The notes under the pieces were generated by a model that was not told the DNA's origin, made no database searches, and saw only the letters and a program-made list of their open reading frames with translations. Below, piece after piece: positions 35,833-44,119 of a stretch of DNA of 64,000 bases. The DNA is from Streptomyces sp. Root1304 (GTDB taxonomy: Bacteria > Actinomycetota > Actinomycetes > Streptomycetales > Streptomycetaceae): positions 231,847-295,846 of the forward strand of contig NZ_LMEP01000026.1 of assembly GCF_001426405.1 (NCBI RefSeq), in the 5' to 3' direction. A program made the translations under genes and the position numbers. Position 1 is the stretch's first letter. Each line of letters opens with the position of its first letter.

Positions 35833-37058
35833 TGGCACACCCCACGCAGAGCCACCGCGCACGGAACCACCGCACACCGGGGCGCCTCGCACCGCGGACC
35901 AGGGCCCTCCTCGCCGCCGCCCTCCTCCTCGGCCTCGCCGGCTGCGGCGGCGGCGACCCGGGGGAGGGCGCCGGCGCCGTGAAGAAGGCCGCCGCCCCCG
36001 CCGTACCCGAACCGGCCGCCGCACCCGCCGGGCTCCCCGGGATGCCGCCGCCGCTCGACCCGAAGGACGTCTACGCCGCCGACCGGCCCGACCGGCTCTC
36101 CCCGGTCGTCAGGAACTTCCCCTCCCGGGTCTACGTCCCCAACACCGCCTCCAACACCGTCTCGGTCATCGACCCCGCGACCTACCAGGTCGTCGAGACC
36201 ATCCCCGTCGGCAACCAGCCCCAGCACGTCGTGCCCTCCTGGGACATGAAGACCCTCTGGGTCAACAACAACCGGGGCCACACGCTCACCCCGATCGACC
36301 CCGCCACCGGCGTCGCCGGCAAACCGGTCGAGGTCCACGACCCGTACAACCTCTACTTCACGCCCAACGGCAAGTACGCGATCGTGATGGCCTCGCTCGA
36401 CCGCGAGCTGGTCTTCCGCGACCCGCACACGATGGAACGGAAGAAGACCGTCCCGGTGAGCTGCTACGGCGTCAACCACGCCGACTTCTCCGCCGACGGG
36501 CGCTACTTCGTCGTCTCCTGCGAGTTCTCCGGCGAACTGCTCAAGGTCGACACCGAGAAGATGGAGGTGATCGGCCAGCAGAAACTGCCCTTCGAGGGCG
36601 CCATGCCGCAGGACGTGAAGATCTCCCCGGACGGCAGGACCTTCTACGTCGCCGACATGATGGCCCACGGCATGTGGGTCCTGGACGGCGAGAAGTTCAC
36701 CACCCCCACCCTGCTGCCCACCGGCAAGGGCTGCCACGGCCTCTACGTCGGCCGGGACTCGCGCGAGATGTACATCTCCAACCGCGGCGAGGGCACGGTC
36801 TCCGTCTTCGACTTCGAGAAGAACAGGCTGACCAAGAAGTGGCACCTGCCCGACGGCGGCTCCCCCGACATGGGAGGGGTCTCCGCCGACGGCAAGGTCC
36901 TGTGGCTCTCCGGCCGCTACGACTCCGAGGTGTACGCCATCGACACCACGACCGGCCGTCAGCTGGCCCGCATCCCGGTCGGCAGCGGCCCCCACGGCCT
37001 CGCCGTCTACCCGCAGCCGGGCCGCTACTCGCTCGGCCACACCGGGATCTTCCGGTAG
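35832..37058 (+). CDS. YVTN-type beta-propeller lipoprotein
   Basis: 408 residues. Lipobox LLLGLAGCGGG, Ala/Pro-rich spacer, then about seven beta-propeller blades with the YVTN pattern (RVYVPNTASNTVSVIDPATY, YFTPNGKYAIVMASLDRELV, KISPDGRTFYVADMMAHGMW, EMYISNRGEGTVSVFDFEKN). Such extracytoplasmic propellers bind proteins or partner oxidases. Its start codon overlaps the deacetylase-like stop, so the two probably act together on the cell surface. Ends 4 bp from the convergent GNAT gene. Confidence 0.87.
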   Translation: MAHPTQSHRARNHRTPGRLAPRTRALLAAALLLGLAGCGGGDPGEGAGAVKKAAAPAVPEPAAAPAGLPGMPPPLDPKDVYAADRPDRLSPVVRNFPSRVYVPNTASNTVSVIDPATYQVVETIPVGNQPQHVVPSWDMKTLWVNNNRGHTLTPIDPATGVAGKPVEVHDPYNLYFTPNGKYAIVMASLDRELVFRDPHTMERKKTVPVSCYGVNHADFSADGRYFVVSCEFSGELLKVDTEKMEVIGQQKLPFEGAMPQDVKISPDGRTFYVADMMAHGMWVLDGEKFTTPTLLPTGKGCHGLYVGRDSREMYISNRGEGTVSVFDFEKNRLTKKWHLPDGGSPDMGGVSADGKVLWLSGRYDSEVYAIDTTTGRQLARIPVGSGPHGLAVYPQPGRYSLGHTGIFR

Positions 37059-37062
37059 CGGG

Positions 37063-37701
37063 TCAGCCCGCGACCAGCAGCGCCTCCGAGGCCACCGGGC
37101 GGTAACCCGCCGCCTGGAAGGCCCGGACGCTCCGGGCGTTGCCCGGGGACTGCTGGGCCCAGACCACGGAGTCCGGCGTGAGGTGGCGGGCCGCCGTCGC
37201 CAGGGCGCGGCCCAGCCCCCGGTGGCGTACCCCCTCGTCCACCTCGACCGCCGCCTCCCAGCGGCCCGCCACACCCCGGCCGAGCAGCACGAGACCGCCG
37301 TCCGCCGCCCACACCCGGACCTCGTCGCGGAACTTCAGCGCCCGCGCGACCCGGGGGTGCGCCGGATCCTGGATCTCCCGCAGCTCCAGCGGCGGCGGGC
37401 CGGGGAGCGCGTCCGCCGCGGTGAGCAGGTCGATCGTGTTCATCCGCCGGCCCGTGTGCGCCATCAGCGCGAGCAGGAAGGCCGGGTTCATGCTCGCCGC
37501 CAGCGGGTCGCTCGCCGTGGCCGCCGGCTCGGCCCGTATCCACTCCGGGTCGGCGTCCGTGAAGACCACCGAATGGGCGGTGAAGGCCAGCACCCCGGCG
37601 TCCCGGGGGTTCGGCTGCGGCACCACCGTCGTCGACCCGTCCGGAGCGGGAAACTCCCCGCGGGCCGCCGCCGCCATGATCACTGCCAGCTCGTCGCTCA
37701 T
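37063..37701 (-). CDS. GNAT-family N-acetyltransferase
   Basis: 212 residues. The C-terminal GNAT core shows the acetyl-CoA loop in VDEGVRHRGLGRALATAARH and the alpha-4 region NARSVRAFQAAGYRPVASEA. The N-terminal ~110 residues are a divergent GNAT-like half typical of a Streptomyces subfamily. ATG 37701 follows GGGGG. Substrate unknown. Divergent from the EF-hand gene 73 bp away. Confidence 0.85.
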   Translation of the reverse strand: MSDELAVIMAAAARGEFPAPDGSTTVVPQPNPRDAGVLAFTAHSVVFTDADPEWIRAEPAATASDPLAASMNPAFLLALMAHTGRRMNTIDLLTAADALPGPPPLELREIQDPAHPRVARALKFRDEVRVWAADGGLVLLGRGVAGRWEAAVEVDEGVRHRGLGRALATAARHLTPDSVVWAQQSPGNARSVRAFQAAGYRPVASEALLVAG

Positions 37702-37774
37702 ACCCCCATCATCCGGCAGGGCCGGGCCAGCTAATCTGACCCCCGTCAGAGAAGCACCGAGAAGGGGCGAAGCA

Positions 37775-37990
37775 GTGGCGGACATCGAGTCGGCACGCAC
37801 GGCATTCAACAAGTTCGACGCCGACGGGGACGGTTTCATCACCGCCGCGGAGTACAAGAGCCTCATGGCGCAGCACGGTGACTTCAACGTCACCGAGTCG
37901 GTCGCCGAGGTGCTCATCAAGCAGCGCGACGACAACGGCGACGGCGTGCTCTCCTGGGACGAGTTCTGGGCGCACTACAACAAGGCCTGA
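37775..37990 (+). CDS. EF-hand calcium-binding protein, CabB-like
   Basis: 71 residues forming one calmodulin-like lobe. Two complete calcium loops: DADGDGFITAAE (~16-27) and DDNGDGVLSWDE (~53-64), each with acidic positions 1, 3, 5 and 12. Highly acidic, cytoplasmic. GTG 37775 follows AAGGGG. Members of this family in S. coelicolor are linked to calcium effects on growth and aerial mycelium. Confidence 0.93.
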   Translation: MADIESARTAFNKFDADGDGFITAAEYKSLMAQHGDFNVTESVAEVLIKQRDDNGDGVLSWDEFWAHYNKA

Positions 37991-38058
37991 CCCGCCGGCC
38001 CGGACGGGCGGGGCAACGCTGAGTTGCCGCCCGTCCCGGGCTCGGTGACGATCGTCCG

Positions 38059-38967
38059 GTGACGCTTCCCGGACCCCTTGGTACTCCGAGCCGTCTGACA
38101 GCGGCGGTCCTCGCCTCTGCCGTCGTCCTCGGCTTCGCCCTGCTGGGCACCGGCCTCGCCCAGACGGGTACGGGCGAGCTCCGGATACCCGCCGCGGGCA
38201 CCACCACGGTGCTGCGGCTCCTCGTGCTCACCGGTCTGGCCGTGCACGTCGGCGAACTCGCCGGACGCCGGCTCGCCGGCGAAGGACCACGGCCCCGCGC
38301 CTGGTCCGCCCCCGCCGCCCTCCTCGCCGCGGCCGCCTCCGCCGGACTCCTGCTGCTCTTCACCGCCGTCAGCGGACTGAGCCCGAGCGTGGTGTACGGC
38401 CTGCGCGAGGGCCGCCTCCTGCTCGTCACCGCCAACGCCTTCGTGCTGGCCGCCCTCTGCGCCGCCTCCCGGCGCCCCGGGCTCGCCGTGCTCCCGCTCG
38501 CCCTCGCCGTCGGGGCCGAGGCGCTGCGCGCCCACCCCGAGACGAACCAGCCGCTCCTGGGGACCGGCCTCACCCTCGTCCACCTCACCGCCGCCTCGCT
38601 GTGGACCGGCACGCTCCTGTACGTGCTGCGCACCATGCGGCTCCGGGGCGGCGGGCGGGACGTGCTCCGCCGGTACGCCCGGATGGCCGCCTGGGTGTAC
38701 GGGGCCCTCGCCGTCACCGGCACCGTGTCGACCCTGCGCAAGCTGCCGCCCGACGCCGTCATGAGCACCGCCTACGGACGGGTCCTGCTGCTGAAGCTGG
38801 TGCTGTTCGGCGGGGCGAGCCTGCTGGCGCTCGCCGCCCGGGGACGGCTGATGTCCGGCGGGAACGCCCAGGCACCCGCGCGCGTGGAGGCGTCCGTCCT
38901 CGCGGGGATCGTCCTCGTCTCGGCGCTGCTCACGGTGGTGCCCAACCCGCACGGCCTCACACCCTGA
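38059..38967 (+). CDS. CopD-like integral membrane protein
   Basis: 302 residues with about eight helices. The CopD_C-type segment (LVHLTAASLWTGTLLYVLRT, RYARMAAWVYGALAVTGTV, YGRVLLLKLVLFGGASLLAL) suggests a copper-uptake or copper-resistance relative. His residues near the outer helix ends could bind metal, but CopC is not encoded beside it. GTG 38059, 68 bp after the EF-hand stop, perhaps cotranscribed. Confidence 0.8.
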   Translation: MTLPGPLGTPSRLTAAVLASAVVLGFALLGTGLAQTGTGELRIPAAGTTTVLRLLVLTGLAVHVGELAGRRLAGEGPRPRAWSAPAALLAAAASAGLLLLFTAVSGLSPSVVYGLREGRLLLVTANAFVLAALCAASRRPGLAVLPLALAVGAEALRAHPETNQPLLGTGLTLVHLTAASLWTGTLLYVLRTMRLRGGGRDVLRRYARMAAWVYGALAVTGTVSTLRKLPPDAVMSTAYGRVLLLKLVLFGGASLLALAARGRLMSGGNAQAPARVEASVLAGIVLVSALLTVVPNPHGLTP

Positions 38968-39331
38968 CGGGCTCCGCCCGAAGTCCGGCGGGGGCCGCCG
39001 GCGGTACTCCCCCTCGGCAACTCGCTGCCGCACATGCCCGTGGCCGGAACCCTGCCCGGCGCGAGCCGGTTCGCCGGGCGCCCCCTCACCTGGCCCTTTG
39101 GCCGGAACAAGGGGGTCCGCTCGGAGTACGCCTCCGGTTTTCCCGCAGGTCGTGAGGCAGCTCATTGCCAGGCAGCTTCCTGGCCTGTCCGGAAGCGGAC
39201 AGCCGGGCCCCCACGGTGATTTCCTCTAGGTGTGCGGCCGGGACGGCGAAAAACCACCGGCCGCCGAGGAACCACCGACACGCACACGCACCACACCCGT
39301 ACCGCTGCCGCCCACGGAAATGGAGACCACC
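38968..39331. other. 364-bp intergenic region
   Basis: No gene with proper codon bias is seen. A small hairpin (CCGGCGG-GGG-CCGCCGG, 38985-39001) just after the CopD-like stop may end transcription. Around 39150-39185 a GCAGCT/CCAGG-rich stretch can form a short stem (GCCAGG-CAGCTT-CCTGGC). The right half should carry the promoter of the small secreted peptide gene. Confidence 0.45.
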
Positions 39332-39613
39332 GTGTCCTGTCGCTCCCGCCGCGTCCCCACCGTCCTCGCCACCCTCGCCGCCGCCGTCCTCGGAGGCTTC
39401 CTGATGGCCTCCCCGGCCGCCGCCGCGCCCGCCGCGCCCTCCGCGCCGCAGACCGTCGCCCAGGGTGGGGACGACTTCGTCTGGCCGACGCCGCCCAAGC
39501 CGCAGATGCCGGAGATCCCCTGCGTCCTCCCGCCGCTGCCCGGCGTCCCCCAGCTGCCCTGCGTCGGCGACTTCCCGGACGACTTCGTCTGGCCGATCGC
39601 CCCCGGGGAGTGA
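39332..39613 (+). CDS. small secreted peptide with duplicated DDFVWP motif
   Basis: 93 residues, family not recognised. Sec signal peptide (RVPTVLATLAAAVLGGFLMA, cleavage at ASPAAA-APA), leaving about 60 residues: a Pro-rich, very Lys-poor chain that begins GGDDFVWPTPPKPQMPEIPC and ends CVGDFPDDFVWPIAPGE. The DDFVWP hexapeptide flanks a Pro-rich segment with just two cysteines, which could form one disulfide. GTG 39332 is favoured by GGAG 8 nt upstream; ATG 39320 is an alternative. It is convergent with the LuxR-type regulator gene ending at 39657. Confidence 0.75.
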   Translation: MSCRSRRVPTVLATLAAAVLGGFLMASPAAAAPAAPSAPQTVAQGGDDFVWPTPPKPQMPEIPCVLPPLPGVPQLPCVGDFPDDFVWPIAPGE

Positions 39614-39656
39614 CCGCCATGCACCTCATGACCGCCGCCGGGGCCGCCGCCCCGCT

Positions 39657-40661
39657 TCAGATCCACTCCCGGCGGGTCGCCTGCACCCCCGCCTCGAACC
39701 GGCTCGACGCCCCCAGCCGCTCCATCAGGTCGGCCACGATCCGCCGCTCCGTCCGCACCCCGATGCCCAGCGCACGCGCCACGGCCTCGTCGGTCAGACC
39801 GCTCGCCAACAGTTGGAGCAGCTTGCGCTCCTGCGGCGTGAGCCCACCCGGCAGGGCGTCCCCGGGACCGTCCAGCGGGGCGGCGTGCTCCCAGTAGGCC
39901 TCGAACAGGGCGCGCATGGCCAGGACCACCGGCTGGCTGCTGAACAGCAGCGCGGACGGCTGGGCCTGACCCGGCAGCCCGGCGACGACCGCCGCCGTGG
40001 TGTCCACGATGAGCAGCCGCATCGGCAGCGTCGGCGAGGTGCGTATCTCGCTGCCGCGCTCCGCCATCCACTGGGCGTGCGCCCGGGTGACCCGGTCACC
40101 CGCGACGCTGTCCAGATAGATGGTCCGGAAGCGGACGCCCCGCTCCATCGCCCGCTCGTTCAGCGGCCGGCCGGCCTCGACGGACTCCTCCGTGAGGGCC
40201 TTGCCGGGATGGAAGGCCAGCGACTCGTGCGTACAGGACTCGGCCAGCGCCTCCAGCCGGGTGCGGATGTCGTCGACGTTGTCGAGGTGCTCCGCCCCGT
40301 CCGGGCCGCCCGACCGGCCTGAGGCCGTGTACTCGGCCGCGAGCGCGGCGAGCGCGGCACGGTTCTGCTCGATCCGCTGCTGCCGCGAGGCGAGTTCGCG
40401 CTCCTCCCGCTGGAGCAGCACCTTCAGACCGAGCGAGGGGTTCACCGCCCGCATCAGGCCCGGACTGTCCCGGGAGGGGGCGAGCAGCGACAGGCGCGTC
40501 AGGAGTTCCAGGGCCTCCTCGACCTTCTCGTGCGTACAGCCGAGGAGTTCCGCGAGACGCCCGGGGTCCTGCTCCTTGTGGAACAGGATCGCGCGGTACA
40601 CGCCCAGTGTGTGCTGATCGAGCGACGAGACCTCGTCCACGTGGTGCCCCCCCATGGTCAT
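39657..40661 (-). CDS. TrmB/LuxR-type transcriptional regulator
   Basis: 334 residues. N-terminal TrmB-like winged helix (LGVYRAILFHKEQDPGRLAE, CTHEKVEEALELLTRLSLL) followed by a helical stretch, a sensor-like middle domain (FRTIYLDSVAGDRVTRAHAQ) and a C-terminal LuxR HTH (GLTPQERKLLQLLASGLTDE, LGIGVRTERRIVADLMERLG). This architecture is common for pathway regulators in Streptomyces specialised-metabolite and RiPP loci. It lies just left of the AHBA and thiopeptide genes. Starts at 40661, 40655 and GTG 40640 are hard to separate. Confidence 0.85.
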   Translation of the reverse strand: MTMGGHHVDEVSSLDQHTLGVYRAILFHKEQDPGRLAELLGCTHEKVEEALELLTRLSLLAPSRDSPGLMRAVNPSLGLKVLLQREERELASRQQRIEQNRAALAALAAEYTASGRSGGPDGAEHLDNVDDIRTRLEALAESCTHESLAFHPGKALTEESVEAGRPLNERAMERGVRFRTIYLDSVAGDRVTRAHAQWMAERGSEIRTSPTLPMRLLIVDTTAAVVAGLPGQAQPSALLFSSQPVVLAMRALFEAYWEHAAPLDGPGDALPGGLTPQERKLLQLLASGLTDEAVARALGIGVRTERRIVADLMERLGASSRFEAGVQATRREWI

Positions 40662-40797
40662 TCCGCCCCCGGCCCTGTCGAGGGCGGAGGGCCCGGAACC
40701 CGAGTGCCCCTCGCTCCCTCACCGGAGCCACCCGATTCACCCCATTGACACGATCATCACGCTACCCCGTCGACGACCGCCTCGAAAGGGAGTCCAC

Positions 40798-41325
40798 GTG
40801 CTCCAGACCGGTTCCTCCCCGCCTCGGCTCGACGGCCTCGTCGTCCTGGTCGTCGACGCCACCACCGGCATCGGCCGGGAACTCACCACCCGCCTCTGCT
40901 CCGCGGGGGCGACCGTCGCCGTCGTCGGCGCCGGCCACCCGGACCGCGGCGACGACGCCGCCACCAACGCGGCCTTCCTCTGCAAGGCCCTCACCGACGC
41001 CGGTCTGGTGGCCCTGCCGTACCGGATCGCCGCCGGCGACCCCGCCGAGGCCGGCCGGCTGCCCGGCCAGATCGCCGCCGACATCGGCCCGGTCGGCGCC
41101 GCCGTCGTCGTCCTGCCGCCGCCGGACGCCACCGGAGAACTGCGGAACGCCTTCCGCGGCCTCTCGGCCGCCCTCGCCGCCGCGCTGCCGTCCGGCGCCC
41201 GGCACATCGAGCGGACACCGGCCGCCGCCACCGGGCCCGACGGCACGACGGCCGAGGACCGCGACTGGATCCGCTCGGTCGTCGACGGCCTGGCCACCGG
41301 CCCGGCACGGGCGACCAGCCGCTGA
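40798..41325 (+). CDS. truncated SDR-like Rossmann protein
   Basis: 175 residues. The start resembles a short-chain dehydrogenase (DGLVVLVVDATTGIGRELTT, GATVAVVGAG), but the protein ends after about 150 Rossmann-like residues and lacks both the NNAG motif and the YxxxK catalytic pair. It is too short for an active SDR. GTG 40798 follows AAAGGGAG; translation looks deliberate. It could be a nucleotide-sensing regulatory remnant of the adjacent LuxR-type genes, or a decaying gene. Confidence 0.65.
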   Translation: MLQTGSSPPRLDGLVVLVVDATTGIGRELTTRLCSAGATVAVVGAGHPDRGDDAATNAAFLCKALTDAGLVALPYRIAAGDPAEAGRLPGQIAADIGPVGAAVVVLPPPDATGELRNAFRGLSAALAAALPSGARHIERTPAAATGPDGTTAEDRDWIRSVVDGLATGPARATSR

Positions 41326-41375
41326 CCGCCGGCCCGCGAGGGCCGCCGACACAGAAGTCACCACGGGGGAGAGAG

Positions 41376-41981
41376 ATGTCCATTCGCGTCGTCGTGGCCG
41401 GTGACCACCAACTGGTCCTGGAAGCCTTCGCCGAGACCCTGAACGGCACCAACGGCCTGGACGTCGTGGGGCTCGCCACGACCTTCGAGGCGGTGCTGCC
41501 CGCCGTCCAGCGGCACCGGCCCACCGTCCTGCTGCTCGGCGAGTCCACCATGGGGGGCAAGGCGCTGCACGCGGCGACCGAGGTGCGCTCGCACCACCCG
41601 AACTGCGGGGTCGCGCTGATGGTCGGCTCGGCCACGCCGTCCGTGGTCGACCGGGCGGTGGCCGCCGGTGCCCTCGGAGTCGTACCGAAGACGGCCCGGC
41701 TGCCGCAGCTCATCACCACCCTGGTCGGGGTGGCGGGCGGCTGCCTCACGGTCGACCCGGGGCTGCTGCGGACCCCGGCGTCCGGCGACGCGGTGCTCAG
41801 CGTCCGCGAGACGGACGTGCTGCGGCTCACGGCGGGCGGGGCGACGGTCAAGGAGATCGCGGGCGAGCTGTACCTCGCGGCGGGGACGGTACGGAACCTC
41901 ACCTCGGCGGCGATCAAGAAGCTCGGCGGCCGCAACCGCTTCGACGCCGCGCGCATCGCGGCGGAGTGCGGGCTGCTGTGA
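41376..41981 (+). CDS. atypical LuxR-type response regulator
   Basis: 201 residues. The receiver has only one of the two acidic pocket residues (VVVAGDHQLVLEAF), and the phospho-acceptor position in PTVLLLGESTMGG is Gly instead of Asp, so classical phosphorylation is unlikely; the switch Lys survives (GVVPKTARLP). The LuxR HTH is intact (LSVRETDVLRLTAGGATVKE, YLAAGTVRNLTSAAIKKLGG). No kinase adjoins it. It follows the SDR-like gene by 50 bp and is convergent with the AHBA operon, for which it is a plausible regulator. Confidence 0.85.
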   Translation: MSIRVVVAGDHQLVLEAFAETLNGTNGLDVVGLATTFEAVLPAVQRHRPTVLLLGESTMGGKALHAATEVRSHHPNCGVALMVGSATPSVVDRAVAAGALGVVPKTARLPQLITTLVGVAGGCLTVDPGLLRTPASGDAVLSVRETDVLRLTAGGATVKEIAGELYLAAGTVRNLTSAAIKKLGGRNRFDAARIAAECGLL

Positions 41982-42010
41982 GCGGGCGGCGGAGGGCCGG
42001 ACGCGCGCCG

Positions 42011-42035
42011 GCCCCGGCACAGGAGGTGCCGGGGC
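42011..42035. terminator. hairpin between convergent regulator and AHBA operon
   Basis: A perfect 10-bp stem GCCCCGGCAC / GTGCCGGGGC around loop AGGAG, 30 nt after the regulator stop and 42 nt after the GriH-like stop; can act in both directions. Confidence 0.6.
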
Positions 42036-42076
42036 GGGGCTTCACGACGTGGTGGAGCAGGGCGCTCCGTGCGCTC

Positions 42077-43192
42077 CTACTTCTCCAGGCAGAACTCGTT
42101 GATCGGGTATCCCACGTGACGGTCGGCCGTCGGCAGGTGCCCCAGGATGCGGTCGCCCGGCTTGAGTTCGGTGCTGTTGAGCACCGAGGCGCCGGGTCCG
42201 AGGACCCGCACGTGCCAGTCGTCCTGGAGGATCAGGTTGACCGTCTGGCCGCTGGGCGCGACCGCGTCGATCGAGATCAGCGGACGGGTCTCGATCTTCA
42301 CCCGGCCGACGCTGACCGGGCGGGTGCGCCCGTCGACGTCGACCGCCAGGACCGAACTGCCGGCGTGCAGCTCGCTCAGGTAGTGGGTGCGGCCGTTCTG
42401 CCCCACGGTGTACGAGTGGAGGGCGCCCGCGTTCACCCGGAACGGGCGGGTCGGCATGTACGGCAGCGGGTGGGTCTCGCTGACGCACAGGACCATGCCC
42501 TTGGAGTGGGAGCCCACCAGGATGCCCTCGTCCTTGCGGAAGTGGGTCGTGGTGTCGACACAGGCACGCTCGCCCATGCCGATGTGGGTGGTCGCGGTGA
42601 CCTCCAGCTCGACCAGGGAGATCTCGCCGCCGTGCGCGGTCGCCGCCGTCCGCAGGGCCGTCGCGTCGCCGACCGTGCGGCCCCGCATCAGAACCCCGTC
42701 CGAACCGTGCTCCAGGACGCCGTACAGGATCTCGGCCTCCTCGGTGTCGGCGGCCGTCGTCACGATCGCACCGGGCGCGCCCGAGGCGGCCGCGATCACG
42801 ATCTCCAGCGGGATCTTCGTGGGGTCGCGGAAGTCGAGGACGCTCCACGCCTCCAGACGCGCCGCCAGGCAGGCGTCCTCCAGGGTGTCGGCGTCGACGA
42901 TCTCGACGTACCGCCCGAACCGGACGTCCGGGTGGGCGGCTTCGAGCTCGGCGCGGCCGTCGCGCGGACCGGGCACGATCACCACGTCGACGCCGCCGAG
43001 GTCGGCGGGGAGGGACGTGACGCCGTCCTCGAAGAGCAGGACCTTGCGCACGGTGGGCGGCAGACCGGCGAACACGGCCGGGTCGGCGGCGACGATGCCG
43101 TCGATCTTCTGGTGCACGGCTTCTTCCAGCACGGCGGCGGTGGCGGCGCCGGCCTCGCGGACGTCGAGCCAGCACAGCTTGGTTTCCGTCAT
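42077..43192 (-). CDS. griH-like: GriH-like 3-amino-4-hydroxybenzoate synthase (DHQ synthase II family)
   Basis: 371 residues of the archaeal-type 3-dehydroquinate synthase family (AroB'). In Streptomyces this family supplies GriH/NspH, which cyclises the GriI product with nitrogen retention and aromatises it to 3-amino-4-hydroxybenzoic acid. Recognisable blocks are DFRDPTKIPLEIVIA, ADTEEAEILYGVLEHGSDGV, GMGERACVDTTTHFRKDEGI, VGSHSKGMVLCVSETHPLPY and the C-terminal GHLPTADRHVGYPINEFCLE. ATG 43192 follows GGAGG. Last gene of the four-gene operon, 15 bp after the GriI-like gene. Since a GriI homologue precedes it, a primary-metabolic dehydroquinate role is unlikely. Confidence 0.88.
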   Translation of the reverse strand: MTETKLCWLDVREAGAATAAVLEEAVHQKIDGIVAADPAVFAGLPPTVRKVLLFEDGVTSLPADLGGVDVVIVPGPRDGRAELEAAHPDVRFGRYVEIVDADTLEDACLAARLEAWSVLDFRDPTKIPLEIVIAAASGAPGAIVTTAADTEEAEILYGVLEHGSDGVLMRGRTVGDATALRTAATAHGGEISLVELEVTATTHIGMGERACVDTTTHFRKDEGILVGSHSKGMVLCVSETHPLPYMPTRPFRVNAGALHSYTVGQNGRTHYLSELHAGSSVLAVDVDGRTRPVSVGRVKIETRPLISIDAVAPSGQTVNLILQDDWHVRVLGPGASVLNSTELKPGDRILGHLPTADRHVGYPINEFCLEK

Positions 43193-43207
43193 GATGCGGA
43201 CCTCCTG

Positions 43208-44119
43208 TCAGGTGGTGGTGAGGTGAAGGGACGGGCCGTCGAGCGGTGCGCCGTCCAGGTGGTCGGGGGTGAGGCGTTCGCTGTGAAGCCGTTCCCCGCC
43301 GCCGTCCGGCGTGCCGAACGGGACCGTGGCGAAGTGCTGTTCGGGGAAGTGGTGCACGATCCGGGCGACCTTGGCCGCCAGCGCGCGCGGGTCCTTGGCC
43401 TGGAAGATGTTGCGGCCCATGGCCACCCCGCCCGCCCCTCCGGCGATGGCGTCCCTGACATAGGCCAGGACGTCCTCCTCCTTCTCCAGGGCGGGTCCGC
43501 CGGCGACGAGCACCGGCACCGGGCAGGCCGCGGTCAGGTCGAGCATCTCCGCGGTGGATCCGAGGAAGACGGTCTTGACCAGGTCCGCGCCGAGGTCCGC
43601 GGCGATCGTCACGGCGTGCGCGACGACCGCCGGGTCCCGGGGGTCGCTGATCCGCGGCCCGCGCGGGTACACCATCGCGAGCAGCGGCAGGTTCCAGCGG
43701 TCGCAGGCGTCGGCGATCCGGCCGAGGTCGCCGATCTGCTGCCGCTCGTCGTCGGAGCCGAGGTTGACGTGGACGCTGACCGCGTCCGCGCCCAGGCGCA
43801 GGGCCTCCTCGACGCCGGCGACGACGTACTTGGCGTGGGGGTCGAGCGCCTGGCTGGTGCTCGCGTTGAGGTGGATGATCAGCGACATCGCGGCGAACCG
43901 CTCCGGGCTGATGTGGCGGACGCTGCCCTTGTGCACGACGACGGCGTCGGCGCCGCCGGCCGCGATCCGGGCCGCGAGCTGGTCGAGCGTGGTGCCCTTC
44001 GGCACCACGGGACCGTCGTGGATCGAGTGGTCGAGAGGGGTGATCATCAGGCCGGCCGTGCTGTGGCGGTAGAGCCGCCGTAGCCGCAGCGACCGGGCGA
44101 AGTGGCCGAATCCGGTCAT
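43208..44119 (-). CDS. griI-like: GriI-like aldolase for 3,4-AHBA
   Basis: 303 residues of the class I DeoC/LacD/DhnA-type aldolase family. GriI/NspI condense aspartate semialdehyde with dihydroxyacetone phosphate to a C7 amino sugar-like phosphate. Visible are MITPLDHSIHDGPVVPKG near residues 25-42, NLGSDDERQQIGDL, LAMVYPRGPRI, and the Schiff-base lysine K182 in LGADLVKTVFLGS, then VLVAGGPALEKEEDVLAYV and GGAGGVAMGRNIFQ at the phosphate site. Start overlaps the ligase stop (ATGA). With the GriH-like gene it forms the complete two-step 3,4-AHBA pathway. Confidence 0.88.
   Translation of the reverse strand: MTGFGHFARSLRLRRLYRHSTAGLMITPLDHSIHDGPVVPKGTTLDQLAARIAAGGADAVVVHKGSVRHISPERFAAMSLIIHLNASTSQALDPHAKYVVAGVEEALRLGADAVSVHVNLGSDDERQQIGDLGRIADACDRWNLPLLAMVYPRGPRISDPRDPAVVAHAVTIAADLGADLVKTVFLGSTAEMLDLTAACPVPVLVAGGPALEKEEDVLAYVRDAIAGGAGGVAMGRNIFQAKDPRALAAKVARIVHHFPEQHFATVPFGTPDGGGERLHSERLTPDHLDGAPLDGPSLHLTTT

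Noticed and set aside
42077..43192. Primary-metabolism 3-dehydroquinate synthase
   Set aside because: The family is shared, but the directly coupled GriI-like aldolase, ligase and oxidase point to 3-amino-4-hydroxybenzoate synthesis.
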